A DNA stretch of 64,000 bases from contig NZ_AYXG01000076.1 of the NCBI RefSeq assembly GCF_000564855.1, positions 1-64,000 on the forward strand. The letters run 5' to 3'. Position 1 is the first letter of the stretch, and each line of letters starts with the position of its first letter. The DNA is from Actinokineospora spheciospongiae (GTDB taxonomy: Bacteria > Actinomycetota > Actinomycetes > Mycobacteriales > Pseudonocardiaceae). The position numbers and the translations under genes were made by a program. The notes below the pieces were generated by a model. The model was not told where the DNA came from. It saw only the letters and a list, made by a program, of their open reading frames with translations, and searched no databases. Below are positions 24,653 through 32,869 of the stretch, in pieces.

Positions 24653-26659
24653 CTACTTCGCGGCGGCGAGGGCGGCCACCGACTGGTCGGCCACGCCGAG
24701 CCTGCGCGCGTGCGTCAGCAGCTCCTTGAGCTTGCCCGCCTCCGGCCCGTTGGTGTCGATCAGCCGCAGCAGCACCGCCGACACGGTCAGGTTCCGCACG
24801 TCGTCGGTGTCGATCGAACCGAGGACGCCGCGCAGGTCGTCGGTGAAGCTGCCTGACCCGTCCAACCACGGCCGGGCCAGCGATTGCGCCACGTCCGAGT
24901 GGTCCACGAACCCGTCCACGGCCTTGCCCAGGCCGACCGCGCCGACCACCCGGTCGAAGAACATGGTGTCGCCGCCGACGATGTCGATGTCGGCCTTCTC
25001 CAGGCCTGCGGCCAGCACCTGCGCCTGGCGCTCGGCCACGTCCCGCTGGGCGGAGATGCCCGCGAGCCGGACCTCCTTGTCGGTCTCCACCCGCAGCCGG
25101 TACTCCTCGTGGTCGCGGGTGGCGGCGTCCATGGCGGCCATCGCGCCGGCCTTGTCCGCCAGGCCCTCGGCCTCGCCCTTGAGCTTCTCCTTGATCGACT
25201 CGGCCTCGACCAGCGCCTTCTCCCGCGCCACCGCGGCCTCCGCCCGGCCCACCTTCTCGATGGCGGCGGCGTCGCGCTCGCGCACCTGCACCTCGGCCAG
25301 GCCCTTCGCCGCGGCCTCGGCCTGCGCGCCCTCGGCGAGGCGGATCTTGGCCCGGGTGTCCAGCTCGGCGCTCTGCTGGCGCGCCTCGGCCAGCGTCAGC
25401 TCCTCGCGCGCCCGGTGCTTGGCGGCGGTCTCCGCTGCCTCGGCGGCCTTGATGTCCTTGACCAGGTTCTCCTGCGCCTGCGCCTCGGCGGCGATGATGG
25501 TCGACTCGCGCAGCCGCTCGGCCTCCTCGACCACGCGCAAGCGCTTGATCGCCTCCTCCTGCTCGGCCACGGTCTTGTCCACCGCGATCCGCTCCCGCAC
25601 CACCTCGGCCACCGTGCGCTTCTCGCCCTCGACCTCGCGCTCCTTGGAGATGCGCGACAGCTCGGTCTCCCGCTCGCGGGCGATGACCTCCAGCAGCCGG
25701 TCCTTCTCGATCCGCTCGGTCTCGATGGCGATGACCCGCTCCCGGTTCTTCGCCGCCACCGCGATCTCCCGCGCCTGGTTCTCGCCCTGGATGCCCAGGG
25801 ACTCCTCGGTGCGCAGGTGCGCGGCCTGCGACTTGAGCCGCTCCTCGGCCTGCACCTTCTGCGTCTCGGCCTCCTCGCGGGCGCGCAGCGTCTCGATCTC
25901 GCGCCGCTGCTTGATCTCCGCGTCGGCCTGCCGCCGCTCCAACTCCAGGATCGCCTCCCTGGCGTCGACGTTCTGCCGGGTGATCTCCTTCTCCTCCGTG
26001 CGCGTGTACTCGTTGGTGCGCACGTGCTCGATGGCGGTCAACTCGGTGATCTTGCGGATGCCCTGGGCGTCGAGGATGTTCGCCGCGTCGAGCTGCGACA
26101 GCGGGGTCTGCTCCAGGTAGTCGATCGCCGCGTCCTCCAGGCTGTAGCCGTTGAGGTCGGTGCCGATGACGTTGATGATCTGGTCGCGGAACTCGTGCCG
26201 CTTGGTGTAGAGGTCGACGAAGTCCAGGTGCTTGCCGACGGTCTTGAGCGCCTCGGAGAACTTGGCGTTGAACAGCACCTGCAGCGTCGCCTCGTCGCTG
26301 GCCCGGTCGGTGCCGATGGCCTGGGCGACCTTGATGACGTCCTCGACGGTCTTGTTCACCCGCACGAAGAAGGTGATCCGGATGTCGGCGCGGATGTTGT
26401 CCCGGCAGATCAACCCCTCCCGGCCCGCCCGGTGGATCTCGATCGTCTTCACCGAGATGTCCATCGTCTCGGCCTTGTGCAGCACCGGCAGCACCACCGC
26501 GCCGGTGAAGGTCACGTCGACCTTCTTCACCTTGGACACGATCAGCGCCTTGCCCTGCTCCACCTTGCGGAACATGCGGGCGATCGTGAACAGCACGACG
26601 AGAACGACGAGCAGGATCACGCCGAGCAGCACGCCCAGCCCGGTCGAGATGGCGTCCAT
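24653..26659 (-). CDS. flotillin-family (YqiK-like) SPFH membrane scaffold protein
   Basis: The protein has 668 residues: one N-terminal transmembrane segment (about 5-28), an SPFH/band 7 domain (about 35-220; GREGLICRDNIRADIRITFFVRV is typical), a long alanine/glutamate-rich coiled coil (about 230-520) and a C-terminal globular part. Flotillins oligomerise in ordered membrane patches. It matches the YqiK type. ATG at 26659 is preferred over a TTG nine bases upstream because AGGGG is suitably placed. It lies between the NfeD-like and ATPase genes with gaps of 21 and 4 bases. Confidence 0.88.
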   Translation of the reverse strand: MDAISTGLGVLLGVILLVVLVVLFTIARMFRKVEQGKALIVSKVKKVDVTFTGAVVLPVLHKAETMDISVKTIEIHRAGREGLICRDNIRADIRITFFVRVNKTVEDVIKVAQAIGTDRASDEATLQVLFNAKFSEALKTVGKHLDFVDLYTKRHEFRDQIINVIGTDLNGYSLEDAAIDYLEQTPLSQLDAANILDAQGIRKITELTAIEHVRTNEYTRTEEKEITRQNVDAREAILELERRQADAEIKQRREIETLRAREEAETQKVQAEERLKSQAAHLRTEESLGIQGENQAREIAVAAKNRERVIAIETERIEKDRLLEVIARERETELSRISKEREVEGEKRTVAEVVRERIAVDKTVAEQEEAIKRLRVVEEAERLRESTIIAAEAQAQENLVKDIKAAEAAETAAKHRAREELTLAEARQQSAELDTRAKIRLAEGAQAEAAAKGLAEVQVRERDAAAIEKVGRAEAAVAREKALVEAESIKEKLKGEAEGLADKAGAMAAMDAATRDHEEYRLRVETDKEVRLAGISAQRDVAERQAQVLAAGLEKADIDIVGGDTMFFDRVVGAVGLGKAVDGFVDHSDVAQSLARPWLDGSGSFTDDLRGVLGSIDTDDVRNLTVSAVLLRLIDTNGPEAGKLKELLTHARRLGVADQSVAALAAAK

Positions 26660-26680
26660 GCGGTCCAACCCCTTGCGGTT

Positions 26681-27298
26681 TCAGTTGATCGGGAAGTCGA
26701 GGTCCACCGGGGCGACCCAGAAGAACTCGCCCTCCGGGTCGTAGTCGTGGATGACGGCGGTGCTCCCGGCCCGCAGCGGTTCGGTACCCGCCTGCCGCAC
26801 CTGCACGATCGCCGAGGAACCGTCGGCGGCGGTGACCTCCGCCTGGCCGAAGCCCAGGTCCACCCGCCCGGTCCGCACCACGCAGAGCAGACCGACGAAG
26901 TCCGAGCGGGTCGGCGCGAGCCGGTCGTCGAACAACCCGCGCAGCGGCACCACCACCAACCGGGTCAGCACCAGCGCCACCAGCACCGCCACGACCAGCA
27001 CCAGCACCGACAGCGCCGCCACCGCGACACCGGGGAACCCGCTGCCGGACAGCAGCACGGTCCCCACCAGGCACCCGAACCAGGACAGCGAGATCACCAG
27101 GCTCAGCGCCACGCTGATCGGCACCCCACCCAACCCCAGCCCGTCGAGCGTCTCCGCCCCGGCCCCGTCCACCCCGTCCAGAGCATCCACATCGGACAAA
27201 CCGAACGCGACGAACAGCCAGTAGCCGACCACGACGAGGAGCAGGAAGGTGAACAGCGCGGTCGGGAAGCTCAACGCGGCCACGACGAACTCGCGCAC
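26681..27298 (-). CDS. NfeD/YqiJ-like membrane protein with OB-fold domain
   Basis: The protein has 205 residues. It has hydrophobic segments at about 5-28, 57-75 and 80-112, then a soluble beta-rich C-terminal domain (about 125-205; RTGRVDLGFGQAEVTAADGS, then EPLRAGSTAVIHDYDPEGEF) resembling the OB-fold of NfeD-type proteins. NfeD/YqiJ proteins are the standard partners of flotillins and are encoded directly upstream, as seen here. GTG at 27298 follows GGAGGAG. It begins a transcription unit downstream of the 36-bp palindrome. Confidence 0.75.
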   Translation of the reverse strand: MREFVVAALSFPTALFTFLLLVVVGYWLFVAFGLSDVDALDGVDGAGAETLDGLGLGGVPISVALSLVISLSWFGCLVGTVLLSGSGFPGVAVAALSVLVLVVAVLVALVLTRLVVVPLRGLFDDRLAPTRSDFVGLLCVVRTGRVDLGFGQAEVTAADGSSAIVQVRQAGTEPLRAGSTAVIHDYDPEGEFFWVAPVDLDFPIN

Positions 27299-27435
27299 TG
27301 GTCTCCTCCACCCTGCTGCCCTTGGGCCGGAACATACAAGGCGGGCGGGCGCCCCGGAGGCGTTTCGGCGAACCCGCCGCCCACGCGTGATCCGGTCCGC
27401 GCGACCGCCGGGACCGGATTCGGTCCGCGGACGCG

Positions 27436-27471
27436 GGAGCGCCGCCCGACCACGTGGTCGGGCGGCGCTCC
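27436..27471 (-). terminator. 36-bp perfect palindrome, terminator of the DUF4407 unit
   Basis: Bases 27436-27453 and 27454-27471 are exact reverse complements (18-bp arms, CACGTG centre), with no spacer. It lies 29 bases after the DUF4407 stop and before the NfeD-like promoter, so it divides the minus-strand cluster into two transcription units. Confidence 0.8.
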
Positions 27472-27499
27472 GCGGTGGGTGCCGGTCAGCCCCCGCTGA

Positions 27500-28873
27500 T
27501 CACAGCGGAGCGCGGGCGGCGAACCGCAGCGTCGCCTCCGGGTCCCCCGGTCCCGGTCCGAAGGGGAACCCCTGGCCGGTGGAGAGGAACGTGACCCTGC
27601 GCTGCAACTCGGCGTCGGCCCGGGCCTCGTGCCAGCGCAGTTCGGCCTCGGCGTCGCCCTGCCGCATGGCCGCGGCGTTGGTGATCTCCCGCTGGGCGCA
27701 CTCGTGGTCCTTGACCCACCGCAGCTCGTCGGTCTCCACCGCGGCCTGGAACTTCCGGCGCTCGCTGCCGGTCCGGATGTCGACCAGGTGCTCGTACTTG
27801 GTCGTCCCGCCGAGGAACTTCACGACCACCGGCAGGCAGTCGATGAGGATGAAGAAGATCCGGATGAACCAGGTGGCCCCGGCGAGGAAGGCGTTCTCCG
27901 AGGTCAGCTCGTCCAAGGCCCGGAACCGCTCCAGCAGGCCGATCGCGCCCTGGCTGGCGATGAGCTCGTCGACCTGCCGGGTGACCTCCGCGTCGCGCCG
28001 CTGCTGGAAGTCCTGGCGGGCGGTCCCGAGCGCGCCCTCCAGCTCGCCGATCCTGGTCTCCAGGCCCGCCAGGCGGTCGGCGCGCGGCTTGACCGGGTGC
28101 GACTCGCGGAAGTCCTGCGCCTCCTGCTCGCGCCGCAGGCACTCCGCCCCGCGCCCGCGCCTGCCGCTCGTCTCCCCCGTCGCCGTCGGCGTCCCGTTGC
28201 ACTCCTGGCTCGCCAGGGTGTCCCGGCGCGCCTGCTCGGCGGTGTCGGCGCCGATGCCGTCGCGCAGGGTCTTGGCCTGGTCGAGCAGACCGGCCAGCTC
28301 CAGGTCGACGGCCTGGTGGCCCGCCGCGAGGTTGAGCCGGTGCCCGTCGCACCCGTCGGCCCCGGCCCGCTGCCGCTCCGCCTGCTCGGCGGTGGCGTCG
28401 GGGTTGCAGCGCAGCAGCACGCCCGCCAGGTCGCGCCGCTCCTGCTCGCGGTCGTTGGTGATGTCCTTGACGATCGCGGTCTCGAACACCCGCAGCACCA
28501 GCGGTTCGGCGATGACGACGCCGAAGAAGAAGGCCAGCAGCAGTCGCGGCACCAGGACGCCCACCCGCCTGCGCCACTCGGTCCCCGAGGCCGAGGACAC
28601 CAGCCAGCGGTCCAGGTTGAGCACGAACACGCCCCAGATCAGGGCGGGCAGGAACACGGCCGGGTGGAAGCCGCCGAGCACCTCGGACAGGGCCACCAGC
28701 ATGGAGAAGGTGGCCACGGTGGCGGTGCCGAGGACGACACCGCCCATCGCGGTGTAGCGGGCGCGGTCGCCCGGTGCCCGGTCCAGCAGGTCCTCGTCGA
28801 CCCCGGTGAGCACCCGCAGTAGCCGGGCGGGCGTCGACCGCCCACCCCGCCGGTCAGGAGTGGTGCTGCTCAC
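27500..28873 (-). CDS. DUF4407 membrane protein with coiled coil
   Basis: The protein has 457 residues and matches DUF4407. It has two close transmembrane pairs near the N-terminus (about 40-85 and 105-130), a long charged coiled coil (about 135-320) with several cysteines, a further hydrophobic segment near 335-360 (FIRIFFILIDCLPVVVKFLGG) and a cytoplasmic tail. The DRWLVSSASGTEWRRR and FETAIVKDITNDRE segments are typical. Function is unknown; members are often encoded near signalling or conflict genes. GTG start overlaps the end of the SPFH gene by 20 bases, so the two are coupled. Confidence 0.78.
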   Translation of the reverse strand: MSSTTPDRRGGRSTPARLLRVLTGVDEDLLDRAPGDRARYTAMGGVVLGTATVATFSMLVALSEVLGGFHPAVFLPALIWGVFVLNLDRWLVSSASGTEWRRRVGVLVPRLLLAFFFGVVIAEPLVLRVFETAIVKDITNDREQERRDLAGVLLRCNPDATAEQAERQRAGADGCDGHRLNLAAGHQAVDLELAGLLDQAKTLRDGIGADTAEQARRDTLASQECNGTPTATGETSGRRGRGAECLRREQEAQDFRESHPVKPRADRLAGLETRIGELEGALGTARQDFQQRRDAEVTRQVDELIASQGAIGLLERFRALDELTSENAFLAGATWFIRIFFILIDCLPVVVKFLGGTTKYEHLVDIRTGSERRKFQAAVETDELRWVKDHECAQREITNAAAMRQGDAEAELRWHEARADAELQRRVTFLSTGQGFPFGPGPGDPEATLRFAARAPL

Positions 28874-29825
28874 CGGTCTCCCCCCGCTCGACGCCCGCCC
28901 GGGGCACCACGCCGTCGAGCCGGGGCAGTTCCGGTGCGCCGATCGCGGGCTTGTCGCTCGCGCCGACCACGTTCAGGACCTCGTTGAAGATGCGGTCCAC
29001 GTCGATCGTCGTGGTGTCGAACGCGCCTTCCGGCAGGCTCTGCAACAACTTGATCATCTCGTTGCGCCTTGCCTCGGCCAGGGAGTACTCCCGCTCGGCC
29101 GCCTCGGCGAGGTTGATCTCGCCCCTGCTGACCCCGAGGCCCGCCACCGCGGCCGGGCCGCGACGAAAGTAGTCCTCCAGGCGGGCGGCGTCCCGGTCCT
29201 CCGCCGCGGCCCGCAGGTCGTCCACGGCTCCGGACCAGACGACGTCGCGCTTCTCCTTCTCGTGCGCGGCCAGGTCGGCCGGGGTCTGCACGTGCACTTC
29301 GGCGAGGGTGACCTCCATGCCGGGGATCTCCGGGGCGCGCAGCTTGCAGAAGGCGTCGATCCGGGCGGTCACCTCGGCGCGGACCCGGCCGATCTGGTCG
29401 ATGGTGCTGCCCGCGCCCATCCGGCTCAGCGCCGTGTCGCGTTTGAGGAAGATCTCCAGCGAGCGGGTGACGTCGTGGTGGCCCGCGGCGGCAACCACGT
29501 CCGCCCGGGTGACGCGGCAGCGGAAGTCCACCGTCACGGTGAACTCGTCGGCTGGGCTGGCCGACGGCAGCGCCAGCCGCACCGGGACCAGCCGTTCCCG
29601 GATGTCGACCAGGGCGACCGCCACCGCGTCGACGACGACGTCCTCACCGCCGGTGAGGTGTCTGCGCTCGGTGGCCGCGTGGTGGCCGGTGGCGGTCTCG
29701 AACACCAGCACGGTGCCCGGTGTCGGGGTGGGCAGCTCGCTGAGGTCGCGCACCCGGGAGAGGAACTTCCGCGGTGCTCGGCCCAGCGCGTGCTCGCTGA
29801 TGACGGGATAGGGGGGAACAGTCAC
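28854..29825 (-). CDS. SPFH/prohibitin-like domain protein
   Basis: The protein has 323 residues. Residues 50-215 form an SPFH/band 7-like domain (DEFTVTVDFRCRVTRADVVA, then RMGAGSTIDQIGRVRAEVTA, IPGMEVTLAEVHVQTP), followed by a helical tail. It lacks the usual N-terminal transmembrane anchor, so it may be soluble or held to the membrane by DUF4407, whose gene overlaps it. GTG at 29825 is chosen because GAGGAG lies seven bases before it. The gap to the upstream NTPase gene is 19 bases. It is the first of two SPFH proteins in this cluster. Confidence 0.7.
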   Translation of the reverse strand: MTVPPYPVISEHALGRAPRKFLSRVRDLSELPTPTPGTVLVFETATGHHAATERRHLTGGEDVVVDAVAVALVDIRERLVPVRLALPSASPADEFTVTVDFRCRVTRADVVAAAGHHDVTRSLEIFLKRDTALSRMGAGSTIDQIGRVRAEVTARIDAFCKLRAPEIPGMEVTLAEVHVQTPADLAAHEKEKRDVVWSGAVDDLRAAAEDRDAARLEDYFRRGPAAVAGLGVSRGEINLAEAAEREYSLAEARRNEMIKLLQSLPEGAFDTTTIDVDRIFNEVLNVVGASDKPAIGAPELPRLDGVVPRAGVERGETGEQHHS

Positions 29826-29844
29826 TCCGTGGCTCCTCACGGGG

Positions 29845-32067
29845 TCAGGAAGATGGGGACGAGGTGGTGGGGACGACCTCGCCGCCGATGGCGGCAAGCA
29901 GGGTCGAGACGAGGACCTTCGGCGGTCGCCTGCCGAAGCGGTCGCTCTCCATGGCGCGCACCAGTTCGGCCAGCCGCAGTGCCCGGTGCGCGGGCGGCAT
30001 CCGCTGGTTGATCACCGCGCCCAGCCGGGCCACCGCGGTGTGCGCGGACCGGTCGCCCTCCAGGGCGCGCAGCGTGCGGCACAGCGCCTCGATGGCCTCG
30101 GCCCGGTGCGGGGCGCTGCACAGCACGTCCGCCCACAGCCCGCCGAGCAGCGTGACGCCGTCGGGCTGCTCGGCGCCCTCCCCGACCGAGACGACCTGCT
30201 CGGCGCTGAACCGCAGGATCTGCGCGGTCGCCGGGTCGTCGCTGCCGGGTTGGGTGGTGCTCAGCACAGACACGACCATGCCGCGCGCCGCCCGGACGAC
30301 CCGGTGGCTCCAGCCGTGCTCGTACTGCTCGTCGGACCCGTCGACCTCCGGGACGCCCGGCGCCTCGGCCGCCCCGGTGCCGCGGTCCTTGGTGATGGCC
30401 CTCCGGTGCTCCTCGCTGACCAGCAGCAGGACCTCGTCCGCGTTCTCCGAGCCCTCCTTGACCGCGGTGGCGAACAGGAACTGCAGGGAGGTGCGGGCGA
30501 CCGCGGCGATCCGCTTGGCCCGCAGCGCCAGGAAGCACAGCCTGCGCATCGACTCGACCGGGTACCGCAGGCCCAGCGGACCGCCGAGCGCCATGGCCGA
30601 GGTGATGGCGTGCGGGAGACCGCGCCCGGACCCCCACTCGAAGGCGGTGCGCAGCGCCAGCGGGGCCAGGTGGTCGTCGTCGCCCATGAACCACAGCACC
30701 ATCGCCGCGGTGGAGCGTTCCCCCGCCCGGCCGCCCGCCCAGTGCTCCAGCAGCCCCAGGCGGACGTCGGTGAAGTCGGCCAGGGCCAGCCGGGCCAGCC
30801 CGTAGGCGATGCCGCCCTCGATCTCGATCCGCAGGTCCAGGGCGGCCAGCCCGCGCAGGAAGCGCCGGACCGGCTCCCACAGCGAGTAGCCGAACTCCTC
30901 GTGCAGGGCGGCCAGGGTGATCTCCCGCAGCTCCGGTGAGCGGAACCGGATCTGCCGCCCGCTGCCGGACCCGTCGGCCTCGTCGGCCTCGGCGGTCATC
31001 AGCTCGTGCGAGCGGTTGCGCCGCTTGACCGTCCACTCCCCCGGCGGCGGCCCGGGCACCGCCGCGCCCTCCGCGGGCGCGGGACGGGTGTGCCCCAACA
31101 GGAGTTGGTGCAGGAGTTCGTGCGTCGGCTGCGGCTGCGGTCCGATCAGCGCCAGCGTGGCCACGGAGAAGACGTCCTCCGTGGTCGGCTCACCGTCGAG
31201 CCACCTGTCCACCTGGTCGCGCGCGGTGTGCTGGAGGGCGTCGAGCGCCCGCTCCGGGTCCTCCAGCAGCCCGGCGGCCAGGCGCACCACCTCGCGGGGC
31301 CTGCGCAGCCGGGCCACCGAGTCCAGTGCCCGGGCCTCGACGCCCGGTGCCAGGTCCGCCCCTTCGAGGCACCGCAGGAGCAGCGCCCGGTGGTCCGGCG
31401 CGGTGATCCGCACGGCGAAGTCGGGCAGCGCGCGCTCGACCAGGAACGGCGGCGTCCCGGTCACGACCAGGTGGGCGCCCGCCTTCTCCACCCGCGCCGA
31501 CAGCAGCTCCAGGTCGTGCACGTGCACCCCGGCCTCGCTGCCGTCACCGACGTGGTCGCAGATGAGGTACCCCTGGCCGCGCTCGAAGGTGACCGTGTTG
31601 AGCACCTGCGACAGCGACAGCGCCGGTGACACGCTGGTCAGGCGGGAACACCCCAGTCCCACGAGCAGCTTGATCGCGGTGGTGCGCTTCCCGATCCCCT
31701 CCAGCCCGGACAGCGCCACCACGTGGCAGCCGCGCAGCACCGCTTCGGCGTCCCCGAACCGCTCCGGCACCTGGTAGTGCCGCAGTTGCCGTTCGACCTC
31801 GCTCGCCTTGATGGTGCCGGTGACCCGGTGGGGGCGTTCGGCGTGCCCGTTGAACACGCCGAACACCGCGTGCTCGGCCCGGATGTTGCCGTTGATGGTG
31901 GTGTAAGCGGATTGGCGCGCCCGGACCGCCTGGGTGTCCTCGTCGTCCGCGTCGCCGTCCTCCCGCGCCGACTTGTCGCCCGGCGGCGCGGCGGTGGGCT
32001 CCTCGGTGTCGCGGGCGGGTTCCTCGGCGGGCTCCGCGCCCGCCCGGGGCTCGTGCTCCTCGGTCAT
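29845..32067 (-). CDS. STAND/NLR-like NTPase with N-terminal amyloid-like motif
   Basis: The protein has 740 residues. Residues 1-50 are acidic and disordered. Residues 56-74 read TTINGNIRAEHAVFGVFNG, matching the C-terminal end of the neighbouring cyclase. A P-loop NTPase module follows: Walker A GLEGIGKRT at 121-129, a Walker B-like LICDHVGD near 170, a TGTPPFLVERALPDF segment near 215, then winged-helix-like and long alpha-helical regions (to 740) that could be sensor repeats. This layout, a short N-terminal motif before an NTPase and helical sensor, is that of bacterial NLR-like proteins with amyloid signalling motifs. The start is ATG 32067, ten bases after the cyclase stop. I infer STAND membership from the motif order; no profile search was run. 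Confidence 0.7.
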   Translation of the reverse strand: MTEEHEPRAGAEPAEEPARDTEEPTAAPPGDKSAREDGDADDEDTQAVRARQSAYTTINGNIRAEHAVFGVFNGHAERPHRVTGTIKASEVERQLRHYQVPERFGDAEAVLRGCHVVALSGLEGIGKRTTAIKLLVGLGCSRLTSVSPALSLSQVLNTVTFERGQGYLICDHVGDGSEAGVHVHDLELLSARVEKAGAHLVVTGTPPFLVERALPDFAVRITAPDHRALLLRCLEGADLAPGVEARALDSVARLRRPREVVRLAAGLLEDPERALDALQHTARDQVDRWLDGEPTTEDVFSVATLALIGPQPQPTHELLHQLLLGHTRPAPAEGAAVPGPPPGEWTVKRRNRSHELMTAEADEADGSGSGRQIRFRSPELREITLAALHEEFGYSLWEPVRRFLRGLAALDLRIEIEGGIAYGLARLALADFTDVRLGLLEHWAGGRAGERSTAAMVLWFMGDDDHLAPLALRTAFEWGSGRGLPHAITSAMALGGPLGLRYPVESMRRLCFLALRAKRIAAVARTSLQFLFATAVKEGSENADEVLLLVSEEHRRAITKDRGTGAAEAPGVPEVDGSDEQYEHGWSHRVVRAARGMVVSVLSTTQPGSDDPATAQILRFSAEQVVSVGEGAEQPDGVTLLGGLWADVLCSAPHRAEAIEALCRTLRALEGDRSAHTAVARLGAVINQRMPPAHRALRLAELVRAMESDRFGRRPPKVLVSTLLAAIGGEVVPTTSSPSS

Positions 32068-32077
32068 GTCGCGCCGC

Positions 32078-32785
32078 TCAGCCGTTGCGGATGCCGAAGA
32101 CGAGGTCGCTGCCGGAGACCGACCCGTTGACCGTCGTCGAGACGTGCGGGCCCCCCGGCGCGCTCGGCGCCGCCGGGGCCGCACCCGCGGTCCCCCGCTG
32201 ACCGGAGCGCACCTGCGACCACAGCCACGCGGTGCCGCTGAACTCCTTGAGCTCCACGGCGACCGACTCGAACTCGTCCGGCCGCAGGGTCGTGTGCCCC
32301 TCGTGGACGGTGTCGCGGTAGACGACGTCGGAGAGCACCAGGGCCAGGTCCGCCCCCGGGTTGTCCTCCAGCGCCGCCTTGAGCGCGGCCGATTCCAGCA
32401 GCCGGTGCACCTCGACCGGGGCGGGACCCGCGTAGCCGTTCTCCGCCGGGACGACCGGCCCGAAGTGGATCGCCACCCGCAGCCGCAGCTTCGCCGCCTC
32501 GACGCGCTGACCGTTGTGCCGGTCCAGCCCGGCGCCCAGCTCGCGCACGAACCGGTCGACGACCACGGCCTCCGGCTCGGAGTCGGGGAGCACCGCGAAC
32601 TCCGAGTCGCCAGAACCCGAGCGCCACCACCGCGTGCGCTCCAGCCCCGCCCGGCGGCCCGCCTCGTCCAGGACCTCGAGGAGGAACCGCTGGTGGGAAA
32701 GCTGGAGCTGGGTGTTCGCCCGCCCATATGACCGCACATCTGCGGCAACGCAGAGTTGGCGGCGCATTGCGCCATTTGAGGACAT
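32078..32785 (-). CDS. class III nucleotidyl-cyclase homologue with C-terminal amyloid-like motif
   Basis: The protein has 235 residues. Residues 11-190 resemble a class III cyclase homology domain: the two metal-binding aspartates appear as D16 (VAADVRSYG) and D60 (GSGDSEFAV), 44 residues apart as in adenylyl cyclases, and VAIHFGPVV corresponds to the family's IGIHxG strand. A linker rich in Ala/Pro follows, and the last 19 residues (217-235) read TTVNGSVSGSDLVFGIRNG, the same motif found near the N-terminus of the next protein. ATG at 32785 is chosen because AAAGG lies eight bases upstream and it keeps the first strand intact. Product and activity are unknown; the base-selecting residues could not be assigned. 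Confidence 0.68.
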   Translation of the reverse strand: MSSNGAMRRQLCVAADVRSYGRANTQLQLSHQRFLLEVLDEAGRRAGLERTRWWRSGSGDSEFAVLPDSEPEAVVVDRFVRELGAGLDRHNGQRVEAAKLRLRVAIHFGPVVPAENGYAGPAPVEVHRLLESAALKAALEDNPGADLALVLSDVVYRDTVHEGHTTLRPDEFESVAVELKEFSGTAWLWSQVRSGQRGTAGAAPAAPSAPGGPHVSTTVNGSVSGSDLVFGIRNG

Positions 32786-32869
32786 CAACCGGCCTTTCGT
32801 GCCAATCCCGAGTGGGTGCTCGACATCTTGGGCACAGTCCGTCACGACAAGTACGCAGCGGGACGGATT

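Noticed and set aside
21325..24729. 1134-codon open frame on the plus strand, opposite the giant ATPase
   Set aside because: Antisense shadow caused by GC-rich third positions; the minus-strand frame has clear domains (DUF3686, Walker A and B) and operon spacing, the plus frame is Arg/Gly/Gln-rich without motifs.
24884..27499. 871-codon plus-strand open frame opposite flotillin and the NfeD-like gene
   Set aside because: Composition is Leu/Arg/Gln/His-rich noise, and it crosses a 36-bp terminator palindrome and two genes of the other strand.
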